A stretch of DNA of 64,000 nucleotides from Campylobacter curvus (GCF_013372125.1 NZ_CP053826.1:1860001-1924000); one strand, 5' to 3'. Counted from the stretch's first letter, positions 18,893 through 27,446 are shown. Translations and numbers: made by a program. The notes: generated from the letters alone by a model not told the origin.

Positions 18893-19738
18893 ATGCATAG
18901 TTTATTTCAAGATTTAGGACTTAGTGTATTTTCAGTATGTTTGCAATCCTCAATAGGCATGATCTTTTTCGTTGCGATCTTTAAATTTAGATACAAAAAG
19001 GAATTTACCAAGCCAGCTATGATAGCAGCGATATTAGCCGTGATCGGTGTTTTGAGCTCATTCTTGCACTTGGGAAATCCTATGAACGCGTATTTAACGA
19101 TGAGCAACCTTTCAAGCTCTTGGCTATCTCGCGAAATTTTCTTTACATCGCTATATACAGGGCTCGTTTGTGCGTATGCGCTTATATTATATACAGGTAA
19201 ATTCACGGGTATTTTAACGCCGATTTGCGCCTTAAGCTTACTAGCTGGCATATTTGATCTATATGTGATGTCGCAGGCTTATATATCGACAAGCGTTCCT
19301 TTCTGGGATAGTGCAAATACTTATTTTGAATACTACCTATCGGCTCTTATGCTTGGAGCGATATTTTTCTATACACTTACATATAAAGAAATGAGTTTAA
19401 ATTTTTATGTTTTTGGCATAGTGATTTTAGTTTTAGCGGGAATGCTTGGTCTCTCTTATGTCCTGCACGGACTTGGCTTATCGCAAGGCTCACTAGCCGC
19501 AAAACAAAGTGCAAGCATACTATTTTCATATTCGAGCCTTATACTTTTGATATCAGTTTTGGGTGCAGTGTCTATATTTTTATTTTTTGTGCAAGGCATA
19601 AGATCAACATCTGATAAACAGTGCTATATAGCTCTAAATTTACCACTTACCGCGACGATATTTTTATTTATAGCGGCAGTACTTGCAAAGCTGATATTTT
19701 ACGTAGCTATGGTAACTACGACAGTAGGACTTCAATGA
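18893..19738 (+). CDS. dmsC: DmsC-like membrane anchor
   Basis: Quinol-oxidising membrane anchor of the reductase. About 281 residues with eight hydrophobic segments, LHLGNPMNAYLTMSNLSSSWLSREI as in the DmsC family. Start ATG 18893 with AAGGAG upstream, two bases after dmsB. Its TGA overlaps the ATG of the chaperone gene. Confidence 0.88.
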   Translation: MHSLFQDLGLSVFSVCLQSSIGMIFFVAIFKFRYKKEFTKPAMIAAILAVIGVLSSFLHLGNPMNAYLTMSNLSSSWLSREIFFTSLYTGLVCAYALILYTGKFTGILTPICALSLLAGIFDLYVMSQAYISTSVPFWDSANTYFEYYLSALMLGAIFFYTLTYKEMSLNFYVFGIVILVLAGMLGLSYVLHGLGLSQGSLAAKQSASILFSYSSLILLISVLGAVSIFLFFVQGIRSTSDKQCYIALNLPLTATIFLFIAAVLAKLIFYVAMVTTTVGLQ

Positions 19739-20385
19739 ACCGTGAAGACATAAAAATTTATATGCTTTGCAGATACTATATCTACAAAGCTTTTTATATA
19801 GTTTTTAGCGCACCGCTAAGCGCCAAAAGTGTAAAGGAGCTATTAGATGAAAAAATAAAGCAGTCATTTGCAATTTCAGAGCAAATTTACAATATAAGCG
19901 AGCTTTATAAATTCTTGTCGAAGCTTTTAAGCGAGGTAAGCGATGAATTTTTATCTAGGCTTAGTAGCGAATACACTGCGATGCTCATCGGCCCGCAAAG
20001 GCTGCCCGCTCCACCTTGGGAAAGTGCGTATGAATCGGAAGAAAAAATACTCTTTGGCAACTCGACTCTTATAGTGAGAAACAAATACGCCAAATACGGC
20101 TTACTTCCTACTAAGCACCCACACGAGGCGGACGATCATATAGCATTTGAGTTAAATTTTATGCTATATCTTGCTGGTATCATAAACCAAGACGAGAGAT
20201 CGTATAAAGATGCTATCAACGATAGTTTGGAATTTCTAGACGAGCACTTACTTACATGGGTAGGTAAATTTAGCTCAGATTTAGAATATCAGAACGGCTT
20301 ATACATAAAAAAGGTATCATATTTTTTAACCACATTTTTAAAATATGACAAAACATTTTTGGAGATAGCAAAAGACGGGAGATAA
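19735..20385 (+). CDS. TorD/DmsD-family molybdoenzyme chaperone
   Basis: Helical chaperone expected to bind the Tat leader of the catalytic subunit during cofactor insertion. 216 residues. The family motif is visible as PWESAYESEEKILFGNSTL followed by KHPHEADDHIAFELNFM (the PDHxxxEL-type region). ATGA overlap with dmsC. Cytoplasmic, no membrane segment. Confidence 0.85.
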   Translation: MNREDIKIYMLCRYYIYKAFYIVFSAPLSAKSVKELLDEKIKQSFAISEQIYNISELYKFLSKLLSEVSDEFLSRLSSEYTAMLIGPQRLPAPPWESAYESEEKILFGNSTLIVRNKYAKYGLLPTKHPHEADDHIAFELNFMLYLAGIINQDERSYKDAINDSLEFLDEHLLTWVGKFSSDLEYQNGLYIKKVSYFLTTFLKYDKTFLEIAKDGR

Positions 20386-20387
20386 CT

Positions 20388-21395
20388 TTGGCTAATTTTT
20401 TATCGGGAGAAAAAGAAGCTTTTGATCGGCTTCACACTAGCAAAGACGCTAAAGGCTGTCTAAACAGCAAACAGGGCAAAAGTATATGCTTTAACTGCGA
20501 ACAAATTTGCCCCAAAGGCATAATGAATCACGACGCAAGCAAGCACGCTTCGTTTGAGGCCTGTATTGACTGCAATCTTTGCGCCGTAGTCTGCCCGATA
20601 AGAACCATATCTTTTTCGTCCGTAAATGCAAAGAAATTTCAAGAAATTTTAAAATCGAAATTTGAAACTATTACCATAGGATGCTACAAAAATGGATTTG
20701 ATAAAAATTTAGATCTATACTGCATAGCCTCTTTGCCTTGGGAGATTTTAGCTCATCTTGCGATCAATAAAAAGTTGATCTTTTACTATGATAAATGCAG
20801 CTCATGCCTAGAAAAAGGTCTTTTAGAAATATTTGAAAAAAATATAAAAAGAGTGAAAGAATTTTTAGGTAAAGAGCTATATGACAAAAACATCAATCTC
20901 TCTTTAAACGAAGTAAAAACCGATATCTCATCAAGAAGGGGACTATTTTCCAGCATTAAAAGATCGGTTCTAAACTATAAAGATAACTACATACATAAAA
21001 TATCAAGAAAAGATATGTATAAGTGGCTTAAATTTTATGCAAAAGATAAGATATTTGGCTGGAAAACACTAAATATAAACGATAAAAAATGCTGCGGATG
21101 TCAAATTTGTGAAAATATCTGCCCATTTGATGCTATAAGTATTACAAAAAGCAACAATACTATAACCTTGTACCACTCCGCCATGAGGTGCAACGAGTGC
21201 GGACTATGCAAAACGACCTGTTTGTTTGGGGCTATTGAAGGATTTAAACCTATATATTTAAAAGGCTCGCTTATGCATTATCATGAAAATAAAATACGAC
21301 CAAATAAATGTAGCTGCGGAGAATTTATACCACACGATAGACAAGAGTGCTTTTTATGCGAGAATAAAAGCAAAACCATAAATTTATTTGCCTGA
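20388..21395 (+). CDS. Polyferredoxin-type 4Fe-4S protein of the DMSO reductase operon
   Basis: A cytoplasmic Fe-S protein of 335 residues. N-terminal clusters (CFNCEQIC, CIDCNLCAVVCP) and C-terminal clusters (CCGCQICENICP, CNECGLCKTTC) flank a Lys-rich middle, and a final CSCGEF...CFLC could bind zinc. Similar to NapF-type helpers in Cys pattern. The TTG start follows GGGAG. Two bases from the chaperone stop. Likely to deliver electrons or help Fe-S maturation; exact role unknown. Confidence 0.75.
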   Translation: MANFLSGEKEAFDRLHTSKDAKGCLNSKQGKSICFNCEQICPKGIMNHDASKHASFEACIDCNLCAVVCPIRTISFSSVNAKKFQEILKSKFETITIGCYKNGFDKNLDLYCIASLPWEILAHLAINKKLIFYYDKCSSCLEKGLLEIFEKNIKRVKEFLGKELYDKNINLSLNEVKTDISSRRGLFSSIKRSVLNYKDNYIHKISRKDMYKWLKFYAKDKIFGWKTLNINDKKCCGCQICENICPFDAISITKSNNTITLYHSAMRCNECGLCKTTCLFGAIEGFKPIYLKGSLMHYHENKIRPNKCSCGEFIPHDRQECFLCENKSKTINLFA

Positions 21396-21403
21396 AGATC
21401 ATT

Positions 21404-22177
21404 ATGAAAACAGATAAAGACCCGCTAAAACAAGACATAGAGCGCATCATAAAGCATATATGCGAAAATCATGATAAAAAAGTTAATATAGACGAGCTGG
21501 CACAATTAATAAATATGAGCAAATTTTATTTTATAAGGGTTTTTAAAACGTATGTCGGCGTCACACCTATACAGTTTTTACACCTTATTACTATAAACTA
21601 TGCAAGAGCAAGCCTTAGAAATTCTAAAAATTTATTAGATACGTCCTTTAATATGGGGCTTTCTAGCTCCTCAAAGCTTCACAATATGTTCGTCAATGTT
21701 TATGGGGTCACACCGCTTGAGTTTAAAACATACGCAAACAATATCCAAATATCTTATGTATTGCAAGATTCGGTACTAGGTAAAGCACTTTTAGCTCATA
21801 CTAGTAGAGGGATCTGCTATTTTCGCTTTATAAATAAAGATACGGACATAGATGAATTTAAAGAGTTTTGGAAAAACGCAAATTTATCGTATGATGAGAG
21901 TTTAAAGACAAAATTTAAACATATGTTCGATCCTAATGATTATAAAATTTTAAAGTCAGTCAATGAGCAGATAAATCTTTACATCGCCCTTATATCTTTA
22001 GCCGCTAACTTGGATAAAAAAGACCGCCTTTATGATAAGAAAATAAAATTTTTACAATCAGCTGTGCCATGCTATGAGTGCATCATACAGACAAATATTT
22101 TTAGCGATTATAGGTGGGGGATAATCCCAAAAAAACATAGAGTAGTTTATGAACCTATAAAATTTAGCAAAGACTAG
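21404..22177 (+). CDS. AraC-family regulator fused to a degenerate MGMT (Ada-like) domain
   Basis: Residues ~10-110 are two AraC-type helix-turn-helix motifs (VNIDELAQLINMSKFYFIRVFKTYVGVTPIQFL). The remainder resembles the methyltransferase half of Ada: SVLGKALLAHTSRGICYFRF at the start and PCYECIIQTNIFSDYRWG near the end, which corresponds to the usual PCHRV...GYRWG. The acceptor Cys is kept but the His-Arg pair is replaced (PCYE), so DNA repair is doubtful. A Cys-based sensor of a sulfur compound or alkylation is inference. Nine bases downstream of the polyferredoxin gene; probably regulates the same operon. Confidence 0.75.
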   Translation: MKTDKDPLKQDIERIIKHICENHDKKVNIDELAQLINMSKFYFIRVFKTYVGVTPIQFLHLITINYARASLRNSKNLLDTSFNMGLSSSSKLHNMFVNVYGVTPLEFKTYANNIQISYVLQDSVLGKALLAHTSRGICYFRFINKDTDIDEFKEFWKNANLSYDESLKTKFKHMFDPNDYKILKSVNEQINLYIALISLAANLDKKDRLYDKKIKFLQSAVPCYECIIQTNIFSDYRWGIIPKKHRVVYEPIKFSKD

Positions 22178-22180
22178 AAA

Positions 22181-23434
22181 ATGAGTACGAATCTACAAAA
22201 TGCTATCGATAAGTACAAGCAGATAGAAGACGACTTTATAAAAAGCATAGAAGCCAGATATAAGCTCGTTTTCGATAAAAATGGAATTTTCACAAAAGGT
22301 TTTTCAAATAAATTTACTAATGAACTTTCATATATAAATTTTCAGTCAAATGCCTGTAAAGCATGTAGGACCGGAGTCGATACTCACAGTGTTTATCTAT
22401 CTTTAAAATGCAATAAGAACTGCTATTTTTGCTTTAATCCGAACCAAGATGATTTTAAAAAAGATGTAAAACGAAAATTTGCCGCAAAGCAGATAGCAAA
22501 TAAGATTTTAAAAAATAATCAAAACGTTAAATTTGTAGCTTTGACCGGCGGCGAACCCCTACTATACAAAGATGATGCGCTTGAATTTTTTAAAATCATA
22601 AATGAGTCAAATACCACTATCCACAAAAGACTATATACAAATGGTACTTTGATAGACACAAAATATCTCAAAAAGCTAAAATCCAGCGGACTTGACGAGA
22701 TAAGATTTAGCATAAAACTTGAGGATAGTTTAAACGAGCAAGCAGACATCATAGAAAAGATCGAAGATGCAAAACACTACATCAAAACCGTTATAGTCGA
22801 GATGCCAGTCATTCCAAAAACTCTTGAAAAGATGAAAAATATAATGTTTTATTTAGAACAAATCGGAATCGATGGTATGAATTTGCTCGAATTTTGCTTT
22901 CCTTTGACGAATGAAAAAGAGTATATAAAAAGAGGGTTTATGCTCAAATATCCGCCATTTCAAACCTACTATAACTACTGGTACGCTGGTGGCCTTGCTA
23001 TATCTGGAAGCGAAGAGGAGAGCTTGGAGCTTTTAAAATTTGCAAGTGAAAACAAATTTAAAATGGGTGTATTTTATTGCTCTTTAGCAAATAAGCATCT
23101 AGGGCAAATTTATCAACAAAATACACTATATCCCAAAGAAAAATGGCAATACTTCAGCCAAAACGACTACTTTTTAAAAACTGCAAAGGTTTTTGATGAG
23201 GATATCTTTAAGGCAACTGAAATTTTAAAGCAAAACGGAATCTTTGAGTATTATCACAATCAAGATTTAGGATTTTTAGAATTTCATCCCAAATATATAA
23301 ATTTATTTAAAGATAAATATATAGATATCGGACTATCTTCAAACGTAATAGAAGTAAAAAATGATGAAGTATATTTAAGAGAACTCAAGATACAAAAGGT
23401 AAAAATAAATGACTTTAATCTAAAAAATATTTAA
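22181..23434 (+). CDS. Radical SAM protein of the DMSO reductase operon
   Basis: A 417-residue radical SAM enzyme. The CxxxCxxC triad is CNKNCYFC, preceded by an extra CKACRTG pair, and the SAM-binding GGEP motif is intact (ALTGGEPLLYKDD). An N-terminal coiled helix precedes the barrel. The C-terminal ~130 residues contain few further Cys, so no classical SPASM domain. Four bases after the AraC-like gene, hence in the operon. Substrate unknown; modification of a peptide or a cofactor, or a route connected with sulfoxide metabolism, are all possible. Confidence 0.8.
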   Translation: MSTNLQNAIDKYKQIEDDFIKSIEARYKLVFDKNGIFTKGFSNKFTNELSYINFQSNACKACRTGVDTHSVYLSLKCNKNCYFCFNPNQDDFKKDVKRKFAAKQIANKILKNNQNVKFVALTGGEPLLYKDDALEFFKIINESNTTIHKRLYTNGTLIDTKYLKKLKSSGLDEIRFSIKLEDSLNEQADIIEKIEDAKHYIKTVIVEMPVIPKTLEKMKNIMFYLEQIGIDGMNLLEFCFPLTNEKEYIKRGFMLKYPPFQTYYNYWYAGGLAISGSEEESLELLKFASENKFKMGVFYCSLANKHLGQIYQQNTLYPKEKWQYFSQNDYFLKTAKVFDEDIFKATEILKQNGIFEYYHNQDLGFLEFHPKYINLFKDKYIDIGLSSNVIEVKNDEVYLRELKIQKVKINDFNLKNI

Positions 23435-23445
23435 ATAATATGATC

Positions 23446-23463
23446 GTGGCCGGGAGATAGGGA
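23446..23463 (+). repeat. Left attachment scar of tRNA-Ser island
   Basis: GTGGCCGGGAGATAGGGA, identical to 35690-35707, the 3' end of the tRNA-Ser gene. It lies 12 bp after the radical SAM stop. The two copies bound about 12.2 kb that contains two integrase genes next to the tRNA. Confidence 0.8.
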
Positions 23464-23680
23464 CACCTAGAGTGTAAAAACATTTTTTATTACTACAAGT
23501 ACCTAAAAATGGGATTTCTATGGCATTTTTAAGAGTATAAATTTTGACTCTTTCTGGGTAAAAAGATGTAACAAGTCTAGCACCATTAATTCCTTTCCTC
23601 TGCGATATTTTATATAAAATTTCGTCCAAAATTTTAGACGATTTTTATTTAAATATATTAATCGACAACCGCCAGGTTAC
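23464..23680. other. Element left end without an intact gene
   Basis: The minus strand holds an open frame (to 23629) whose C-terminal codons run through the attachment repeat; it contains GTCSNKKCFYTLG, which looks like part of a zinc ribbon. Without a good start it is probably a gene fragment. Confidence 0.3.
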
Positions 23681-23803
23681 CTAGATACTTAGTCTTTTGC
23701 CTGACGCTATCGCACCTTCAAGCGTGCTTAGCGTTAGCGAATCGTTGTCTGGGTTTAGTAGTCTATCGAGAGTGGCGCAACTGATTTTCATGAGCTTAGT
23801 CAT
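23681..23803 (-). pseudogene. C-terminal remnant of an XRE-type antitoxin
   Basis: Forty residues containing CATLDRLLNPDNDSLTLSTL and GKRLSI, which match the helix-turn-helix end of HigA/antidote-type antitoxins. The frame is open further upstream to about 23868 but lacks a good start, and no toxin partner adjoins. A truncated antitoxin left in the island. Confidence 0.5.
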
Positions 23804-23884
23804 CTTTGTTTTGGTTGCACATTCCAGCTTTAAGCTAACCTCCGATATAACCAACAAAAGGCTTTGTATTTACCGTATATTATA

Positions 23885-24292
23885 TCAAATGCTCCAATTT
23901 TCCATCCTAAGCTCGCTTATATCTTTAAAATCTTTTTCGTTATTCGTAACCAAAACAAGATCATTACTAAGCGCTACGGCGGCAATCAGCATGTCCATAT
24001 CGCCTATCCTTCTGTTTTTATTTCTCATCTCAAGCCTTATTTTGCCGTAGCTTGCCGCGCATTTGCTCGTAAAATCCAAAACGCCGAAATTTGAGATAAA
24101 ATCGCTCATGAGTCTTAAATTTAGCTCTTTTTGAGTGGAATTTTCTATACCGTAAAACATTTCGGCTATCGTTATGCTTGAAATAAAAATATCTTTTTTG
24201 CCATGTTTGGTCAAATGGCTTAGTATATTTTGACTGTAAGGCTCGGTGCTAGAAATCAAGTAACTACAAATATTAGTATCGAGCAAAAACAT
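23885..24292 (-). CDS. vapC: VapC-type PIN-domain toxin
   Basis: Ribonuclease toxin of a type II pair. The PIN acidic residues are present: MFLLDTNICSYL (Asp5), ITIAEMFYGIE (Glu), and RIGDMDMLIAAVAL with the second Asp pair, followed by LVTNNEKDF. 135 residues, normal. Its ATG shares one base with the stop of vapB, so translation is coupled. Confidence 0.92.
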   Translation of the reverse strand: MFLLDTNICSYLISSTEPYSQNILSHLTKHGKKDIFISSITIAEMFYGIENSTQKELNLRLMSDFISNFGVLDFTSKCAASYGKIRLEMRNKNRRIGDMDMLIAAVALSNDLVLVTNNEKDFKDISELRMENWSI

Positions 24293-24543
24293 TATTTAAA
24301 TCCAAAATTTCGCTCTTGAGGCAAGCTTGGCTCGGCTCTTTCAAATTTAACTCCAGCATCTTTTAGCTCGTTTAAAGTCTTAAATAGTCCGCTCCATTCA
24401 TCATCTTTAACCGGAGTCAAAATCACTTCGTTATTATCAAAGCTCTTTAATATAAATTCTTTTACGTTGTCTAAATTTAGGCTTTTTGGAAGCCTTAGTG
24501 CCAAAGAGTTACCGCTTTTAAATACTTTTAATCTAACCTGCAT
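24292..24543 (-). CDS. vapB: VapB-type AbrB/MazE-fold antitoxin
   Basis: Neutralises the adjacent VapC and represses the operon. The start MQVRLKVFKSGNSLALRLPKSL is the swapped-hairpin DNA-binding domain; the C-terminal half (WSGLFKTLNELKDAGVKFERAEP) would wrap the toxin. 83 residues from the ATG at 24543, with GAGAGG upstream. A longer reading starting in the tRNA fragment is an artefact. Confidence 0.9.
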   Translation of the reverse strand: MQVRLKVFKSGNSLALRLPKSLNLDNVKEFILKSFDNNEVILTPVKDDEWSGLFKTLNELKDAGVKFERAEPSLPQERNFGFK

Positions 24544-24557
24544 TATTACAACCTCTC

Positions 24558-24581
24558 GTATATACTTTTCTAAGTATATAC
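24558..24581 (-). promoter_or_regulatory. vapBC operator, two GTATATAC palindromes
   Basis: GTATATAC at 24558-24565 and 24574-24581, eight bases apart, just upstream of the vapB ribosome binding site. Paired palindromes are usual for binding of VapBC hetero-octamers; they also overlap the probable promoter. Confidence 0.6.
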
Positions 24582-24636
24582 TGAACAAGATAAAAATATT
24601 CTTATATTTTGCTCGTTTATAGTGTCGACTTGCAAT

Positions 24637-24674
24637 GCCGGAGGTCGGGAGTTCAAGTCTCCCCCGTGACACCA
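24637..24674 (+). tRNA. tRNA-Met 3' half (attachment scar)
   Basis: Thirty-eight bases from the 3' anticodon stem through the T arm (GGGAGTTCAAGTCTCCC) and acceptor strand to CCA. The 5' half is missing: the preceding bases do not pair. The identical 38-mer is at 63860-63897 on the other strand, where CTCATAA precedes it, so tRNA-Met is the likely parent. Typical trace of an integrase using the 3' half of a tRNA gene. Confidence 0.65.
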
Positions 24675-25094
24675 AAACGCACTATTTTAGGCACTAGCAG
24701 TGATGCTTTTGTTCTTTCCCTTTCTTTAAAATTTCCTTTAAGAGTGGAACACTTAGTTGCTAAAGTGGGACAGTCTCTTAAAAATTCTAGCGATTATAAA
24801 GCCATCACCCTTTTAATACCATAAAAATAAATTTGTTTTAATTTCTACTTCTAACTTTTTATCTAAAACCTCCTTAAATACACACTTTTAACCTCCATCA
24901 TTTTAATATTTCTAATTTTTCTTTCTTAAAAAATAAACTTTTTTACAAAATTTTGCATTTCTAGCTGAAATTTTTTTCAAAATTGGTGTAATTATTATAA
25001 ATATATTTTAAAAGGATAAAAATGAAAATATTTTTATTGATAGTAACTAGCACCGCTAGCACGAGAGAAAGTTTATGTAGTGAGGTGATTTGCC
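24675..25094. other. Intergenic stretch upstream of relaxase, possible oriT
   Basis: No convincing gene. It is AT-rich. A direct repeat CTAGCAC-CG-CTAGCAC at 25047-25062, which also forms the short hairpin CTAGC-ACC-GCTAG, lies ~35 bases before the relaxase gene and is a candidate transfer origin. A 26-codon ORF (MKIFLLIVTSTAST...) begins at 25022 and overlaps the relaxase start; it may be a leader. Confidence 0.35.
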
Positions 25095-26510
25095 ATGGCT
25101 AATGCATACACAATAAATGATCACAATCTAGTTATAAACGTAAGGTCAGATTTTTTAACATATGGTAGAGCTATAGGTAGATTTGCACATGCATGTCGTG
25201 AGAAAAATCAAAAGAAACATATAAAGTATCTCAACAAAAATCCAGCCACTATTAATCGTTACAAGCTCCTAAGCGAGTTTAATAATAATGGCAATATGAG
25301 AGATGCTAACGCTAAAGATGATGAACTACACAATATAGCCTTTGTAAAGAATTTACTTAAATGCTTTCAAGAAAGCTTTGAGAAAGACTATACCAATCAG
25401 TCTTATACACAAAAAAGAAAAGGTATAGAAACTCTTATAAATAAGTCTTGGCGCAAAGATATGGCTGGTTTTTGTGAGATTATCATCACATTTGGTACAG
25501 ATAGGAAGAAAGAGCCAAAAGAAGGACTAAATGACGAAGAGTCAAAATTTATAAATGAAAACATACACATGGATAGAGTAATGAGATTTATAAATACATA
25601 TTGTGCAAAGTATGGTGTAAAGTGTCTGCTTATAGCTGAACATAATGATGAGAAGACCAAGCACTATCAGATTATCTTTACAAACTACAACTTTGAGAAG
25701 CATGCAAATTTGAGATTTAGCGGTAAGGCACAAACAGCAGAATTTGGTAAAGAGCTACAAGATATGGGAGCAGAGGCATTTGAAGGTCAGGTGCTTCGTG
25801 GTAAACCAAGTAAAAATAGACATAAGAATTTAACCCAAATGCACCAAATAGCAAGTGAATATAAGAGTGAGCAAGAGCTAAAAGAGAAAATTCAAAAGCT
25901 TATAGAAGCGGAAGCAAATAAGCATATGCAAAAGAAAGAGCCTTTGTGGGGCGACGAGTACTTTAGGTTAGAGCCAAATGAAAAAAGAGCTTTAATAGTA
26001 GGTCTTAGAAATTCTGTTTTTGAACAGCTGCAAGAGAACATAACCATCACATCTGATGAAAAGCTAAAAGAACAAGTAGAGTTTCTTACTGGACAAATAA
26101 TAGAACAAAACAAGATCATAGAAGAAGATAGAGAGAAAAGTATAGAAGTCTTAAAAGAAAAAGAGCAGCTAGAAAAAGAGCTAGATGATTTAAAAGAGAC
26201 CAAAGCCGAGCAAGACAAAGAGATAATGCTTCTTAAAAACAGACTAGAAGCACATATCAATCAACAAACAAAAATATATAAGCAAAACACATTGATAGAG
26301 AGTAAGAATAGAGAAAATCAATCTCTAACACGTAAAACCGAAAGTTTGCAAAAAGAAAATATCAGACTAAGAGACCTTAATGGCAAAAGCTTAGGTATTC
26401 TAATAGAAATAGCAAATATCAACCCAGAGATAAGAGAGATTATAGTAAATGAGATACCAGAGCTAAGAGGTAAATTTACAAAAGATGATGCTGGGATGGA
26501 GATGGGGTAG
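25095..26510 (+). CDS. MobV-like plasmid mobilisation relaxase
   Basis: Resembles Mob/Pre relaxases that nick a transfer origin. The metal-binding motif appears as LIAEHNDEKTKHYQIIFTN, comparable with the HxDE-x-TPHxH motif of MobV though one His is Tyr here. The central part is basic, and the C-terminal ~200 residues are a long coiled coil, as in the family. 471 residues. GAGGTGATTTGCC before the ATG. It marks the element as once mobilisable; no replication gene is visible. Confidence 0.7.
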   Translation: MANAYTINDHNLVINVRSDFLTYGRAIGRFAHACREKNQKKHIKYLNKNPATINRYKLLSEFNNNGNMRDANAKDDELHNIAFVKNLLKCFQESFEKDYTNQSYTQKRKGIETLINKSWRKDMAGFCEIIITFGTDRKKEPKEGLNDEESKFINENIHMDRVMRFINTYCAKYGVKCLLIAEHNDEKTKHYQIIFTNYNFEKHANLRFSGKAQTAEFGKELQDMGAEAFEGQVLRGKPSKNRHKNLTQMHQIASEYKSEQELKEKIQKLIEAEANKHMQKKEPLWGDEYFRLEPNEKRALIVGLRNSVFEQLQENITITSDEKLKEQVEFLTGQIIEQNKIIEEDREKSIEVLKEKEQLEKELDDLKETKAEQDKEIMLLKNRLEAHINQQTKIYKQNTLIESKNRENQSLTRKTESLQKENIRLRDLNGKSLGILIEIANINPEIREIIVNEIPELRGKFTKDDAGMEMG

Positions 26511-26560
26511 CTAGCATCCTTTAAATTTTACAATGCGTAATCTATAAATTTAAGCCACCA

Positions 26561-26611
26561 AAGTAAGCTAGTCGTGTAAATTTTACTAAGTAAATTTACA
26601 CTAGCTTGCTT
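26561..26611. terminator. Imperfect long hairpin after relaxase
   Basis: Arms AAGTAAGCTAGT..TGTAAATTT and AAATTTACACTAGCTTGCTT pair with a two-base bulge around TACTAAGT. Lies between the convergent relaxase and response regulator genes; a bidirectional terminator is likely. Confidence 0.45.
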
Positions 26612-26634
26612 ACAAACTTAGGGCAAAACAAAAG

Positions 26635-27318
26635 TCAATAGGAGTTAAGAATATAGCCCTTTGAATGCACATTTTTTATATCAAGATTTAAATTTCTTTT
26701 TAACACGCCTACTAAATTTTGCATAGCTATTTTTGAACTCATTTTATTATGATACACTATCTCTTCTATCATTGAAAAGGTGGTTATATTATTTACGTTT
26801 TGAGCTAGGAGCAAGATGAGCTTATGCTGTAAATTTGTTAGAAAAATTTGTTCGTTATTTTTATAAATTTGCTCTTTTTCGAGATTTATCTTAATTTCTT
26901 TGTTTAGCACTAAAAAACTTGCCTCTCGGCTAGGAGATAGCATAGCGATACTATCGAGTAAAACGCTTGTTTTAATAGGCTTAAATAATATAGCAGAACT
27001 TCCGCCGTGAAAATTTTTTAAAATTTTAGAATAGACTTTTTTGTTTTTTGCTAAAAATATAAATTTTTGATTCGGCGAGATGGATGAAATATTAAAGAAA
27101 TCAATTTCTTCTTTATTCTCAAACAAAGGGTCCAGGTCGATAATTACGACATCTAAATTTGTATTGCAATTAAGATAAAAATCCAAAAAGTAATCAAAAT
27201 TTATAAAATATAAATTTAAGAATTTATCCTTGTTTAGCCTTATTTTTTCAATTAAATTTTCGTCGCTACAAACAACTAATACGCAGAGCTTTTGAAGCCT
27301 TTTTATTCTTGATGTAAT
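26635..27318 (-). CDS. OmpR-type response regulator lacking a standard start codon
   Basis: The receiver domain reads from about 27318: KLCVLVVCSDENLIEKI (acidic pocket), DVVIIDLDP (phospho-acceptor Asp) and LFKPIK (conserved Lys). The C-terminal winged helix ends HSKGYILNSY. The full open frame gives ~227 residues, the normal length, but there is no ATG, GTG or TTG at its beginning; an ATT at 27318-27316 follows AAGGATTTTAA. The first usual start (TTG 27186) would remove much of the receiver. Divergent from the TorA-like gene, so probably its regulator; no sensor kinase is adjacent. Confidence 0.7.
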   Translation of the reverse strand: MTSRIKRLQKLCVLVVCSDENLIEKIRLNKDKFLNLYFINFDYFLDFYLNCNTNLDVVIIDLDPLFENKEEIDFFNISSISPNQKFIFLAKNKKVYSKILKNFHGGSSAILFKPIKTSVLLDSIAMLSPSREASFLVLNKEIKINLEKEQIYKNNEQIFLTNLQHKLILLLAQNVNNITTFSMIEEIVYHNKMSSKIAMQNLVGVLKRNLNLDIKNVHSKGYILNSY

Positions 27319-27408
27319 TTAAAATCCTTATAAATTTTAATCTTGCTTATTATCTTAAAAATAAGCTAAATTTAATTTTAAAAATGAAAATAAAATGAAG
27401 TTATTTAA

Positions 27409-27414
27409 TATAAT
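27409..27414 (+). promoter_or_regulatory. -10 box upstream of torA-like gene
   Basis: TATAAT 33 bases before the ATG, in an AT-rich intergenic region shared with the divergent response regulator, whose product may bind here. Confidence 0.45.
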
Positions 27415-27446
27415 GGCGGCAAATTTTTGAAAATTAAGGAGAAAGA

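Noticed and set aside
23420-23629. 69-codon minus-strand ORF as an intact gene
   Set aside because: Its C-terminus is made from the attachment repeat and it has no convincing start; kept only as a possible fragment.
24544-24675. N-terminal extension of VapB reading MVSRGRLELPTSG
   Set aside because: This is the well-known false translation of a tRNA 3' end; the antitoxin has a good ATG and binding site at 24543.
24609-24824. 71-codon ORF on the plus strand
   Set aside because: It runs through the tRNA fragment and has no binding site or recognisable domain.
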